64,000 bases of DNA from Phaeobacter cretensis (GTDB lineage: Bacteria > Pseudomonadota > Alphaproteobacteria > Rhodobacterales > Rhodobacteraceae), in the NCBI RefSeq assembly GCF_047372505.1, contig NZ_JBKBEU010000001.1, positions 248,001 to 312,000 of the forward strand, in the 5' to 3' direction. A program made the position numbers and the translations under genes. Each line of letters starts with the position of its first letter. The stretch's first letter is position 1. Of this stretch, positions 44,147 to 52,901 are shown piece by piece. Under the pieces are notes generated by a model that was given only the letters and a program-made list of their open reading frames with translations, was not told the DNA's origin and made no database searches.

Positions 44147-45367
44147 TTACCTTTCCGATGTGCCCGAACGGGACACGGCATCAATGGCCACGGCCAGCAA
44201 CAGGATCGCGCCCGAGAACATCAGTTTGTCCGCAGCACTCGCGCCAGACAGATCCAGCCCGTTACCAAGCGAACCGATGACCAGAGCCCCAAGGATCGCG
44301 TTCCAAACCGATCCACGCCCGCCAAACAATGAGGTGCCGCCAATGACAGCCGCGCCAATGGATTCCAGCAGGAGCGACCCACCGGCAAAGGCGGTGTAGC
44401 TGACGGAGCCAAACCTCGACGCACCAAAGATACCGCCGATAGCCGCCATAAGCCCGACAATGGCAAAGGCCGACACTCGGATACGTTTGACGTTCAGGCC
44501 CACGCGCCGCGCACTTTCAGGGTTGCCACCAACCGAGAATATCGAGCGCCCGTATGGCGTTGAGGTTGTGATCCACCCGACCAACGCTGTGATCGCCATG
44601 AGTAAGACAATGAGCAAAGGAACCGACCTGTAGCTGTTTAGCGTGGCCACTGTCGCCAGCATGATCGCTCCGAAAAACGCGATCTGACCCCAGACAGCTG
44701 CCGTGCTGTCCAACTCCAATCCGCGTACCTTGCGCTGCCCTTGCTTGCGCAGGCTTAGCCACGCGAAGACTGCGATACATGCCAGTGCCAGCACCCAGCC
44801 AAGCGCGTCCGGCAGAAGAATCCGCGCAAACCCGCGCACAAAGGGATCACCAACATTCAGGTTTCCCGTCGGCAGAATTTTCTGCATCAGCCCCTGAAAA
44901 CCGAGCAAGCCAGCCAGTGTCACAACGAAGGACGGAATGCCCACATAAGCGACTAAGACACCCTGGACCGTGCCCATGATAATGCCGACGCCCATAACAA
45001 TCAGACAGGCGATCGGGCCAGGCACGCCAGCCAGCACTAGGACGCCCAGAAGTGCTGCACAGACGCCAGCGGTTGCCGCAGCTGACAGGTCAATATCACC
45101 AAGCAGCAAAACAACCGTAATGCCGACGGCCAGCGTCGCAATCACGGCCGATTGCATGAATAGGTTGTAGATGTTGCGCGGGCTGAGAAAAATGAACCGG
45201 ATGTTTTCAGCATTCGGATCACCCCAATATTCCCAAAGCGGAACGGCAAGACCGAAGTAGGCCCAGATCGCTGCAAGTGCCAATAGCACCGGCACGAAAG
45301 CACCGAACCGGGTTTCGCGCATGATCCGCAGTCGGTCGATGAAAGAAAGTTTGTGTTCAGGCTGCAT
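44147..45367 (-). CDS. Sugar ABC transporter permease (xylose type)
   Basis: A 406-residue membrane protein of the BPD_transp_2 family in the long XylH-like form, with about ten or more hydrophobic segments. It carries LLLGDIDLSAAATAGVCAALLG and SIGAAVIGGTSLFGGRGSVWNAILGALVIG. It is the only permease of this importer, so it would act as a homodimer, as in XylFGH. It overlaps the ATPase stop by 11 bases. Confidence 0.88.
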   Translation of the reverse strand: MQPEHKLSFIDRLRIMRETRFGAFVPVLLALAAIWAYFGLAVPLWEYWGDPNAENIRFIFLSPRNIYNLFMQSAVIATLAVGITVVLLLGDIDLSAAATAGVCAALLGVLVLAGVPGPIACLIVMGVGIIMGTVQGVLVAYVGIPSFVVTLAGLLGFQGLMQKILPTGNLNVGDPFVRGFARILLPDALGWVLALACIAVFAWLSLRKQGQRKVRGLELDSTAAVWGQIAFFGAIMLATVATLNSYRSVPLLIVLLMAITALVGWITTSTPYGRSIFSVGGNPESARRVGLNVKRIRVSAFAIVGLMAAIGGIFGASRFGSVSYTAFAGGSLLLESIGAAVIGGTSLFGGRGSVWNAILGALVIGSLGNGLDLSGASAADKLMFSGAILLLAVAIDAVSRSGTSER

Positions 45368-46172
45368 TTCCGGCCTCATCATCAAGGCCGCGCGTCATCG
45401 CCGCGACAATTTCATCAGGGGTTATGTCTTCTTTTCTCCAGGTCGCGACATTGCCGCCGTGTCGCAGGACACAAATGCGGTCAGCAACCTCAAAGATGTC
45501 GCGCATATTGTGAGAGATGTAGACGACTGCGTGGTCGGTATCGCGCAGCCGTTTGACCACATCGAGAACTTGCCGCGTTTGCGCGACCCCAAGTGCCGCA
45601 GTCGGCTCATCCAGCATCACCACCGACCCGTCTGCTCCGACGGCGCGGGCAATAGCAATCGCTTGACGCTGCCCGCCGGACAAGCCGCCGACCTTGGCGC
45701 GCACAGATTGAAGGGTGCGTACTTGCAAACGATCAATCGCCTGTTGCGCCTTCACCTCCATCTCGAGGTCGTCGAGCGGACGCAGCAGACGTGGCAGGAA
45801 TGACCAACCCGCTTTCACCGGCTCCGCGCCCAGAGACAGGTTCGCCGCGACATCCAAGTTTTCGCAAAGCGCAAGGTCCTGATAGACGATCTGGATGCCC
45901 AGATCACTTGCGTCATGAGGGGAATTCACACTCACAGGGGCTTCATCCATGAAGAACTGGCCTTCGTCGGCGGCATGGGCACCGGCCAGCACCTTCATCA
46001 AGGTGGACTTTCCCGCACCATTGTCGCCGACCAGCGCCATCACCTCACCGCGGGAGACCTCAAAGTCGACGCCGCGCAGGGCGTAGACGCCACCAAATCG
46101 TTTGTGAATACCGCTCACGCGCAGGTGAGGGGGTGGGGCCGCTGGCCTCACCTTACTTTCATGTTCAGACAT
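45357..46172 (-). CDS. Sugar ABC transporter ATPase, single domain
   Basis: A 271-residue ATPase with one ABC domain: Walker A GDNGAGKST, signature LSGGQRQAIAIARAV, Walker B VVMLDEPTAAL and the H-loop YISHNM. Most CUT2 importers use a duplicated ATPase such as RbsA; this short form (as in FrcA-like systems) must dimerise. The start at MSEHESKVRPAAPPP lies 11 bases after the binding-protein stop. The frame opens further upstream inside that gene, which is not used. Confidence 0.88.
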   Translation of the reverse strand: MSEHESKVRPAAPPPHLRVSGIHKRFGGVYALRGVDFEVSRGEVMALVGDNGAGKSTLMKVLAGAHAADEGQFFMDEAPVSVNSPHDASDLGIQIVYQDLALCENLDVAANLSLGAEPVKAGWSFLPRLLRPLDDLEMEVKAQQAIDRLQVRTLQSVRAKVGGLSGGQRQAIAIARAVGADGSVVMLDEPTAALGVAQTRQVLDVVKRLRDTDHAVVYISHNMRDIFEVADRICVLRHGGNVATWRKEDITPDEIVAAMTRGLDDEAGNAA

Positions 46173-46183
46173 TTTTGTTCCGA

Positions 46184-47245
46184 TTACTGGCAGAAAGTCG
46201 TTTCTGCGGCTTCGCCTTGGCACACCATCTCTTTGGTGATCGATGCGTCGTTTGCGATCACATAGGCGACGCCATCCACACCAACAGCGGAGTATGATCC
46301 GACCGGAACGTAGGCGACGGTCGCGCCGACACCGTTTTCAACCGTTTGCGGGGCAAGGTCGGAGAAATCTTCGCCGTTCACCAAGCGTACGGTCACTTGC
46401 GCGGCTGCTGCGGCCATATCTTCAAGCGGACGCCAGCCACATTGAGTTTGCTTGCCAAGCAACATCAGTTGCTGCGCCTGTACCGTGCAGTCCAGACCGG
46501 AGACAGGAACCGTGCCCGCCATGCCTTGTTCTTCCATCGCGGCAATCGCCGCGCCGGCGTTACCATCGTTGGAGGAGACTACTCCCTGAACATTATTGTT
46601 CAACTGCGTCAAAGCCTGGTCCATGGATCGGCGTGCAATCGCCGGATCCCAGCCTTGGGTCCAGTTTTCATAGCCCATCACACGTGCGCCGCTTTCGTAG
46701 AGCGGTGTCAACGCGCGGAGCTGGCCATTGTGGATCACGGCCGCGTTGGGGTCAGTAGGAGAGCCTTTTAGCATGACCAGCGTATCGCCGTCTGCGGTGT
46801 TATTGATCACGTGCATCGCTTGGTCATAACCCATGCCTTCAAGATCAGCCTGCACCCAGAACGTCGTGTTCTCAGAGTTGATCATCCGATCATAGGCGAT
46901 GGTTGGCACGCTCTCTTCTGCGGCAGTGTCTGCGATAATAGCAGAGCTTTCACCGTCAATCGGGATCACAACCAGTACTTTGGCGCCTTGTGTCAACGCT
47001 TGCTCTGCCTGACGCTGCTGCACGGACGTATCATTGTTGGCGTTGAAGACCTCAACCTTCACGTCAGGGGCAATCTCGGCCATAGTGCGCAAAAAGGCCG
47101 CTGCATCCTGCTGTTCCCAACGTGGGTTTACGTTTTCAGGCAGCAAGAGTGCCACCATGTCTTCGGCAGAAGCGGACTGGGCAACAAGCGTTGCACTGGC
47201 CAGCATGGTCGTCGCGAGAAGACCTTTCTTTAGGTTTGAAAACAT
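46184..47245 (-). CDS. Xylose-type ABC transporter binding protein
   Basis: A 353-residue precursor with a signal peptide (residues 1-27, cleavage ASA|ED). The mature protein resembles XylF: VALLLPENVNPRWEQQDAAAF, VLVVIPIDGESSAI, the AYDRMIN motif and LKGSPTDPNAAVIHNGQL. Two ATG codons lie in tandem; the second has better spacing (five bases) from AGGAGG and is chosen. An inverted repeat surrounds this ribosome-binding site. D-xylose itself is not indicated by the operon, so the ligand is probably another pentose or a galactose-related sugar. Confidence 0.88.
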   Translation of the reverse strand: MFSNLKKGLLATTMLASATLVAQSASAEDMVALLLPENVNPRWEQQDAAAFLRTMAEIAPDVKVEVFNANNDTSVQQRQAEQALTQGAKVLVVIPIDGESSAIIADTAAEESVPTIAYDRMINSENTTFWVQADLEGMGYDQAMHVINNTADGDTLVMLKGSPTDPNAAVIHNGQLRALTPLYESGARVMGYENWTQGWDPAIARRSMDQALTQLNNNVQGVVSSNDGNAGAAIAAMEEQGMAGTVPVSGLDCTVQAQQLMLLGKQTQCGWRPLEDMAAAAAQVTVRLVNGEDFSDLAPQTVENGVGATVAYVPVGSYSAVGVDGVAYVIANDASITKEMVCQGEAAETTFCQ

Positions 47246-47268
47246 CATATCCTCCTCATTGATGTTTT
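47239..47268 (-). promoter_or_regulatory. Inverted repeat around the binding-protein start site
   Basis: AAAACATCA and TGATGTTTT form perfect nine-base arms separated by twelve bases that contain the AGGAGG site. The half-sites equal those of the GntR operator candidate at 48191-48205. They could bind the same regulator as DNA, or place the ribosome-binding site in a hairpin loop with the start codon in the stem of the RNA. Confidence 0.5.
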
Positions 47269-47420
47269 GACGCTTTTTTGGGCGTCTTTTCGTCTGGTGG
47301 TTTCCCCGAAATCTCGGGTTGGATCCGGTAGCGCGACGTTGATTGAATCCGGTGTTGCGCTGCCACCCACTAGCCTGCACACCACAGCAGGCTCGTGAAT
47401 ATCTTTGCCCAGCTGGGCGG

Positions 47421-48179
47421 TCAGTTTTTCAAAGCTCCTCCGGCCATATCTTTCAGTGCGCCCTCAAGACGTTGGCTCGTATCGTTCAAGTGGGCTGTCA
47501 TCATCTCTTCTGCGAGCGCATGATCCCGCGCCTTGATCGCCTCAAGGACCTTGCGGTGAAACGGGATCGAATTTGCGTTTTCTCGTGGATCGCGGTTGGT
47601 CAATCGGATCGAACTGAGCAGAGCGGAAAAGATAACGCCTTCCATTGATAGCAAAATTTCATTGTTGGCAGCACGCAGTATCCCACGGTGAAACAGGGCA
47701 TCCGCAACCACAAAATCTTCAATCGAATGGGAGTCTTCTTCCATGCGCACCTGCGCAGCCTCGATCTCGGCGTACTGTTCCTCAGTTCCATGCATGGCAG
47801 CCCAACCAGCGGCCTTGGGTTCCATCATACGGCGCATGTCGAGCAACTGACGCAAAAAAGCAGGCTTGGGATCAACAGACAGATGCCATGCCAACACATC
47901 ATCATCCAGCAAAGCCCAACTCGCCCGACGGCGTACCCGCGTGCCGCTGCCCCGCTTAACTTCAAGCAGACCTTTGCTGACCAGTAGCTTCACACCCTCA
48001 CGGATGACTGACTTACTTACCCCAAACCGTTGCGAGAGCCTTCCCTCATCCTCGATCAGGGCGTTTTCCTTGTAATGCCCTGCAACAATGCGACGGCCCA
48101 GCTCCCGCGACACCTGCGTAGCAAGCCCTGGGGCAACCCCGCTGGCATCTTTTAGATCATAGTACAACATTTCATTCAT
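47421..48179 (-). CDS. FadR-type GntR family regulator of the sugar-acid operon
   Basis: A 252-residue regulator with an N-terminal winged HTH (GLATQVSRELGRRIVAGHYKENALI, then EGRLSQRFGVSKSVIREGVKLLVSKGLLEVKRGSGT) and a C-terminal FCD-type helical ligand domain. FadR-subfamily members such as DgoR control sugar-acid operons. It is the first gene upstream of the operon on the same strand, 175 bases before the binding-protein gene. A perfect palindrome lies 12 bases before its start. The likely effector is the galactonate or KDGal-like intermediate. Confidence 0.9.
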   Translation of the reverse strand: MNEMLYYDLKDASGVAPGLATQVSRELGRRIVAGHYKENALIEDEGRLSQRFGVSKSVIREGVKLLVSKGLLEVKRGSGTRVRRRASWALLDDDVLAWHLSVDPKPAFLRQLLDMRRMMEPKAAGWAAMHGTEEQYAEIEAAQVRMEEDSHSIEDFVVADALFHRGILRAANNEILLSMEGVIFSALLSSIRLTNRDPRENANSIPFHRKVLEAIKARDHALAEEMMTAHLNDTSQRLEGALKDMAGGALKN

Positions 48180-48190
48180 TTGATAATACT

Positions 48191-48205
48191 AAACATCTGA
48201 TGTTT
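48191..48205. promoter_or_regulatory. GntR operator candidate upstream of the regulator
   Basis: AAACATC-T-GATGTTT is a palindrome with seven-base arms and a one-base centre, placed 12 bases before the regulator start codon. The same half-sites recur at 47239-47268 near the first structural gene. This strongly suggests binding by the adjacent FadR-type regulator. Confidence 0.7.
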
Positions 48206-48419
48206 TGTATGTCCAGATCAAATCGGCGTCCTTCAACTGGGCAACATTCACAGCACACCCATCCGACAACTCATTGACAATATGAGTAAATCATAAATCG
48301 TGCCTGTGATGTGCCAGTGCGGGCATCAGCTTGGCCAATTAAGAATTCGGCGAATTGCCATCTGACAATCACGAATCAACAGACGTATTCCTGAGGTTCT
48401 TGTAGGGACAAGAGTTTTC

Positions 48420-49178
48420 AAGCAGCGGTCATTGGGACTTCCGCAGCGAAAGTTCGTTTGTCCGGATACTGTTGAAAAGTCCGTTGAACTGATGATCCGG
48501 ATGGTGTTGCTGGGCTATTGCATGGGCATCGGGTCTGAGCGTGGGCTTTGCGAAGAGGTCCATGTCACTCTGGCCTATCGGTGGTTTTGCAGGCTCGATC
48601 TGTTGGATGCGGTGCCTGATCATTCAGGCTTTTCCAAAAACAGGCACGGCTGTTTCCGGGAAAGCGGCTTATTCCGGCATCTGTTTGAGATCGTCTTGCA
48701 GCGCGGCATTGATGAAGGACGAGTTGGAGGTCACAGCTTTGGGCTCAATGCCAGCTTGATCCCGGCGAATGCGAACCAGACGCGTGGGATCGAGAGCAAA
48801 GAAGGCTTGCCGCCGGAACTGACGGCCCGCGTCATCGACGACTATCTGGAAACGCGGGATGATGCCGCATTCGGCGCGGCCACCAAGATCGTTCCAAAAT
48901 ACATCTCACCGGTTGATCCTGCTGCGCGCCGAACCGCTTCGATATGGAACCTGACACATTGCTCGGCGACAGGGGGGTACGGATCGGCGGAGATGCTGGG
49001 CTGGCTGATCGCGGAACGGGGCATTGCCCCGCATATTCCGGTCTGGGACAAATCAAAGCGGACGGACGGCACCTTCTCGCGCGAAGACCCAAAGGCGCAT
49101 ATGAACAGCTCCAACCCGCCGCAAGGCAGCTTTGAACCCTTTGTGATGAAGGACCAGTTCTCTCTCAGAAATAATTGA
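48420..49178 (+). pseudogene. Decayed IS1182-type transposase
   Basis: The ORF from 48432 has recognisable transposase pieces: LMIRMVLLGYCMGIGSERGLCEEVHVTLAYRWFCRLDLLDAVPDHSGFSKNRHG, GLNASLIPANANQTR, FGAATKIVPKYISPVDPAARRT and GYGSAEMLGWLIAERGIAPHIPVWDKS. The N-terminal ~60 residues typical of the family are missing, and the block between AARRT and GYGSAEMLG, which carries catalytic residues, is deleted and replaced by a short unrelated link. It is an inactive remnant bordering the sugar-acid operon on its upstream side. Confidence 0.8.
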
Positions 49179-49655
49179 TGGGAATTCGCGCCCAAGGCCT
49201 ATCAGGGACGTCCGATTTGAAATGCCAATATAATTTTTCCTAAGCACCTAAAATCAGACCTTCGAGCGGGATGCAGCATTCAGTAATATAGATTCAAAGC
49301 CGACTTACGAGTTTTCCCATCTCCGTCGGTAGAACAATAGCACCGGCATCCCTCGATGCCCTGACGTCTTCGTCTCTAGGAAATATAGCCAATCCGCGCG
49401 CACTTTCCACAGTCAGCACGGCAAAACGACAAAAGCTGATGAACCAGAAAATCGAGATTTGCAAAGAACGACCGGAGCGTTCGAACATAGAACCACCTAC
49501 TGTGTTGTTGCCGCAGGAGAAGAATAAACACCTTGAGCGCAAAGGAATTTGGGCGAGACCTTTGAAATGGCTCTTCAGGAAAATATCTTTTTGAGCCACC
49601 CATTATTCTTTGGCGCTGTCAGAACACTGCACTCAAGGCCAAGCTCTTGCCCGGA
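49179..49655. other. Low-GC stretch without a convincing gene
   Basis: A 477-base region clearly poorer in GC than the rest of the window. A minus-strand ORF at 49294-49599 (101 residues) and a second in another frame resemble no family I know and lack ribosome-binding sites. I treat them as remnants or chance frames. Confidence 0.45.
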
Positions 49656-49991
49656 CTATATAAATGATTGAACTGACTTGTCTTTGAGTAACGTGAAGAT
49701 GTAGGAATCTTCAGGGTTTTCTATGATAGCTATTGATAGCTTGGATTTGGCCAAGATTTGAGCCGCCTTGCCTAGATATATATCTGTTAAGTATACATTT
49801 TTATCTTGTCGAATCTCTACTTCTTGGAATCTCTTGAAATTTCGGGCCAAAGCAAGTGAATTAATACTCCACGACACATCGCCAGTATCCCCTTTCCAGT
49901 CAAGGTGACACAAATATCCTTGCCGAGCGAAATAGCTTCCCCCCAACATAATTTCACACCATGATAAATGCCTACAGCCATCGAGCGTCAT
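49656..49991 (-). CDS. Hypothetical protein in a low-GC patch
   Basis: A possible 111-residue protein starting MTLDGCRHLSWCEIMLGG. It has no signal peptide or membrane segment, and I recognise no family. Features are mixed alpha/beta, with repeated charged helices (FKRFQEVEIRQDKNVYL, AAQILAKSKLSIAII). A clear ribosome-binding site is not seen. Codon use and GC content differ from the surrounding core genes, as for the next ORF upstream, so this may be foreign DNA near the IS1182 remnant. It could also be a remnant of a longer gene. Confidence 0.4.
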   Translation of the reverse strand: MTLDGCRHLSWCEIMLGGSYFARQGYLCHLDWKGDTGDVSWSINSLALARNFKRFQEVEIRQDKNVYLTDIYLGKAAQILAKSKLSIAIIENPEDSYIFTLLKDKSVQSFI

Positions 49992-50077
49992 GTTTTCTAT
50001 CAATTTACTATTTTAAGATACTCATGAGGATTATAGGCCGAAAAAATAACGTGATTCTCAATATAGTCTTCGGTGCC

Positions 50078-50536
50078 CTAGTCGTCTGCCCCCAGCATCT
50101 TACTGAAAGTGTAGAGAGCGTCTACATTCACATCTTCTCGCCTTACGGATGAGAGCTTTTCATCATTGGTGACGTCGTCAAATTGGTTATTGCGAGCGTG
50201 GTTTTCAACGATCTCAAATAATCGTAGCATCTCTTTTATTTCATCCGCGCCCCGCACCAGTTGCCAATATCCTTCTATCGAAGCTAGAGATGGCTGGTCT
50301 TCAAGAACCCAAGGAGACTTGGTGCTGGAGGGGGCCTCTATACGCGCGTCAACTTCACCACCGACAATGATCAAATGGTATGTAGGGTATTCTTGGCCAT
50401 ACCGCCCAAGTGAAATCGACTTTGGAATAAAAAACCCCTGATAGTCATCGATCGATTTATTCCGAATTTGGAGCTGCACACGAGGAGGTAAACCTGAGCT
50501 AAATCCACTTGAAGATGATTCTAGAAACCTTTTCAC
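50078..50536 (-). CDS. Hypothetical protein in a low-GC patch
   Basis: A possible 152-residue protein, translated from GTG at 50536. The frame stays open for another 16 codons upstream without a good start, so it may be the C-terminal part of a truncated gene. It contains PRVQLQIRNKSIDDYQGFF and YHLIIVGGEVDARIEAP, a beta-rich core, then an acidic helical end. No family is recognised. It lies in the same low-GC patch as the ORF at 49656-49991, 86 bases away on the same strand. Confidence 0.45.
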   Translation of the reverse strand: MKRFLESSSSGFSSGLPPRVQLQIRNKSIDDYQGFFIPKSISLGRYGQEYPTYHLIIVGGEVDARIEAPSSTKSPWVLEDQPSLASIEGYWQLVRGADEIKEMLRLFEIVENHARNNQFDDVTNDEKLSSVRREDVNVDALYTFSKMLGADD

Positions 50537-50866
50537 GCGTTCTTTACTGACAAACTTTTCGGATAATGGCGATAGGGCTTTCTTTCAATGTAATACGGCA
50601 TGGCTCCGGATGTCCTACCTCAATGGTCTTTGCTATTATAGGAGGACCCGGCAGAGACCGCGCCGACAGTCTTGGGCGGGTTGCGCTCGCCAGCTTCCTT
50701 TATGGCCTTTTCTGGCCAGTCCGATCACAAAACATGATAGTCTGAGCCGTTCTACCGGGCAAGTTCACCGCATTTGCCCTCCGCCAAATGCGGTGGTGTG
50801 ACGGAACTATACGTGCTCAGGTTTCAGATCGTTATCGCCCGATTGGCGGGCGCAACACTCGTTGGC
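50537..50866. other. Gene-free stretch before the GNAT gene
   Basis: These 330 bases mark the return from low to normal GC. Only a 63-codon ORF without features is present. I see no repeat or RNA gene. Confidence 0.5.
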
Positions 50867-51478
50867 CTAGGTAAGCGTTCTGCCCATCCATCTTGTCCGG
50901 GATTTTGGACCCGGAATGTCGATAAAGCCGTGATTGTGCCAGAATTGATTGGCGCGCGTGTTGTTGCTGTTTGAACCGATATGCACAGCAGTTACTCCAA
51001 TCGGCGCAGCCTTGCTCAACCAATATTCAAGAAGCCGACCACCAAGCTTACGTCCCTGAGCAACTGGAAGTAAGTTCATGTGAAGATGCGCAGGATATGA
51101 CCCTGCAACAGGCAATGGTGTGGTTTCGGGAACATGGATCATCTGGCGTCTGCGTTCGTCTGCCGTCCAGGCTGATCGCGTTTCCTCATTGGGTTTTGAA
51201 TATTTTTGCCGAAGAGCGGGCCACCACTCACGTTCAAGCCGTGCCTCAAAATCCGATGTATCAGCTGTGCCGACGCAAAACCCGACAACTCCATCGCGGC
51301 TCTCAGCAACAAACGCCAACTCAGGGTCCAACATGAGATACGGCGCCGAATAGATATGACCCATCATCTTCGGATCGGCATAAAGACTTGAGGCATCTTC
51401 GCCAAGATGTCCCGTCTTGAGAGAGACATCATAAAGCGCTTCCAGATCGTTCGGGTTCGCGGGTCGAATGTTCAACAT
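50867..51478 (-). CDS. GNAT family N-acetyltransferase
   Basis: A 203-residue acetyltransferase: MLNIRPANPNDLEALYDVSLKTG at the N-terminus, GVVGFCVGTADTSDFEARLEREWWPALR in the middle, HMNLLPVAQGRKLGGRLLEYWL as the acetyl-CoA loop (Q-G-R-K-L-G-G), and ANQFWHNHGFIDI at the end. The size and the insert after the first strands resemble eukaryotic-like OGA/HAT-type GNAT domains, but I would not go beyond 'GNAT'. The ATG at 51478 is preferred because family members start at this point. Substrate unknown. Confidence 0.85.
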   Translation of the reverse strand: MLNIRPANPNDLEALYDVSLKTGHLGEDASSLYADPKMMGHIYSAPYLMLDPELAFVAESRDGVVGFCVGTADTSDFEARLEREWWPALRQKYSKPNEETRSAWTADERRRQMIHVPETTPLPVAGSYPAHLHMNLLPVAQGRKLGGRLLEYWLSKAAPIGVTAVHIGSNSNNTRANQFWHNHGFIDIPGPKSRTRWMGRTLT

Positions 51479-51794
51479 GGCGTAATCTCTTGCAGATAAG
51501 ATTGACCGCATCATAGACGATTTAGACCATAGAAGAATTGATCGCACGGGGCCATCAGATTATCTGGCATCGTTGCCTTCGCCCGCTGGCCAACATGCCC
51601 CAGGAACAGCAGGATACTTTACCAACCAGGATCTCCACTAAGCAGGTTCCCCTCTACGAATGGCAGCTCAACAATGAGAATGAGGTGAGCCGAAACCCAC
51701 CCCTCATCTTCTGGTCAGAAAACACTCACAGTATACCAGCCGCCTGAGGAAGCGCAGCCTTTCACCGCCAATCAATGTGTTAGGACCGCGGCGG
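51479..51794. other. Intergenic region between the GNAT gene and cysE
   Basis: A 316-base stretch that should contain the promoter of the GNAT gene and the end of cysE transcription. A 69-codon forward ORF has no support. No clear terminator seen. Confidence 0.5.
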
Positions 51795-52610
51795 TTATTC
51801 GGTTCTGCCGCCCGCCAGAACCTGATTCATGCTCACCGATGGCTGATCGCAACCGGCTTCGCCGACAATTTTGGCCGGCACACCTGCCACGGTTTTGCAG
51901 GGTGGGATTTCCTGTAGCACCACGGAACCGGCGGCTATGCGGCTGCAATGGCCCACCTTGATATTGCCCAGAACCTTCGCGCCCGCCCCGATCAACACAC
52001 CGTCGCCAATCTTTGGGTGACGGTCTTCTTCTTCCTTGCCCGTGCCGCCCAATGTGACGGAGTGCAGCATGGATACGTTGTCGCCAACCACAGCCGTCTC
52101 GCCGATGACAATCGAATGGGCATGGTCGATCATGATACCACGGCCGATTTTGGCGGCCGGATGGATATCCACGCCAAAGATCTCAGAAATCCGCATCTGG
52201 AAGAAATAGGACAGGTCATAGTCGCCCTGCCGCCACAACCAATGCGCCACGCGATACGCCTGCACCGCCTGATACCCTTTGAAATAAAGGATCGGCTGCA
52301 ACAGGCGATGGCAGGCCGGATCGCGCTCATAGACGGCCATCAGATCGGCACGTCCGGCAGCAAATAGATCCGGGTTCTCGGCATAGGCTCTATCGACGAT
52401 CTCGCGCAGGATCACCATCGACATCTCATTGGAACACAGCTTGGCAGCGATCCGGTAGGACAGCGCCTTCTCAAGCGACGTGTGATGCAGGATGCAAGCG
52501 TGAATCAACCCGCCCATCAGAGGCTGGCGGCTCACAGCCTCCTGCGCTTCGGTGGTGATCTGATCCCAGACGGGATCAACGGAACTAACGGCGTGGCGCG
52601 TCTCAAGCAT
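51795..52610 (-). CDS. cysE: Serine O-acetyltransferase
   Basis: CysE makes O-acetylserine from serine and acetyl-CoA, the first step of cysteine synthesis. The 271-residue protein has the helical N-terminal domain (SLEKALSYRIAAKLCSNEMS) and the left-handed beta-helix with the hexapeptide repeats. The active-site segment is IDHAHSIVIGETAVVGDNVSMLHSVTLGGTGKE, and the close is AGSVVLQEIPPCKTVAGVPAKIVG. The ATG at 52610 has an AGGAGG eight bases upstream. It appears monocistronic, away from sulfur genes. Confidence 0.94.
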   Translation of the reverse strand: MLETRHAVSSVDPVWDQITTEAQEAVSRQPLMGGLIHACILHHTSLEKALSYRIAAKLCSNEMSMVILREIVDRAYAENPDLFAAGRADLMAVYERDPACHRLLQPILYFKGYQAVQAYRVAHWLWRQGDYDLSYFFQMRISEIFGVDIHPAAKIGRGIMIDHAHSIVIGETAVVGDNVSMLHSVTLGGTGKEEEDRHPKIGDGVLIGAGAKVLGNIKVGHCSRIAAGSVVLQEIPPCKTVAGVPAKIVGEAGCDQPSVSMNQVLAGGRTE

Positions 52611-52901
52611 GGCTCTGCCTCCTGTGCTGGGCAAAGATTACCTATGTATCCGCAAAAAGGCCAACCGCAAATCTGTGATGGGTGTCATCGGATTCACTGA
52701 TGTTTTCCTCGCGGCTATCACTATGGCGGCGGCACACCCTTGTTTACATTGCAATTCACATTGGAAAGGCGATATCTTGCGTATCCGCACATCTGTTGTG
52801 CAGACCGAAACTTAACGTCTTTGGACACCGTGAGATTAGCATATATGCGCGCAACAATCATGTAGTATCTGCCGTGATTTTCCCGCCTGGATTGCATTAC
52901 A

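Noticed and set aside
47269..47290. Hairpin GACGC/GCGTC with T-run before the ABC binding-protein gene as a terminator
   Set aside because: The T-run follows the hairpin only on the plus strand, where no gene is transcribed into it; on the transcribed minus strand it lacks a U-tract.
49294..49599. A 101-residue minus-strand ORF in the low-GC patch
   Set aside because: No ribosome-binding site, no recognised family, and a competing ORF in another frame over the same bases.
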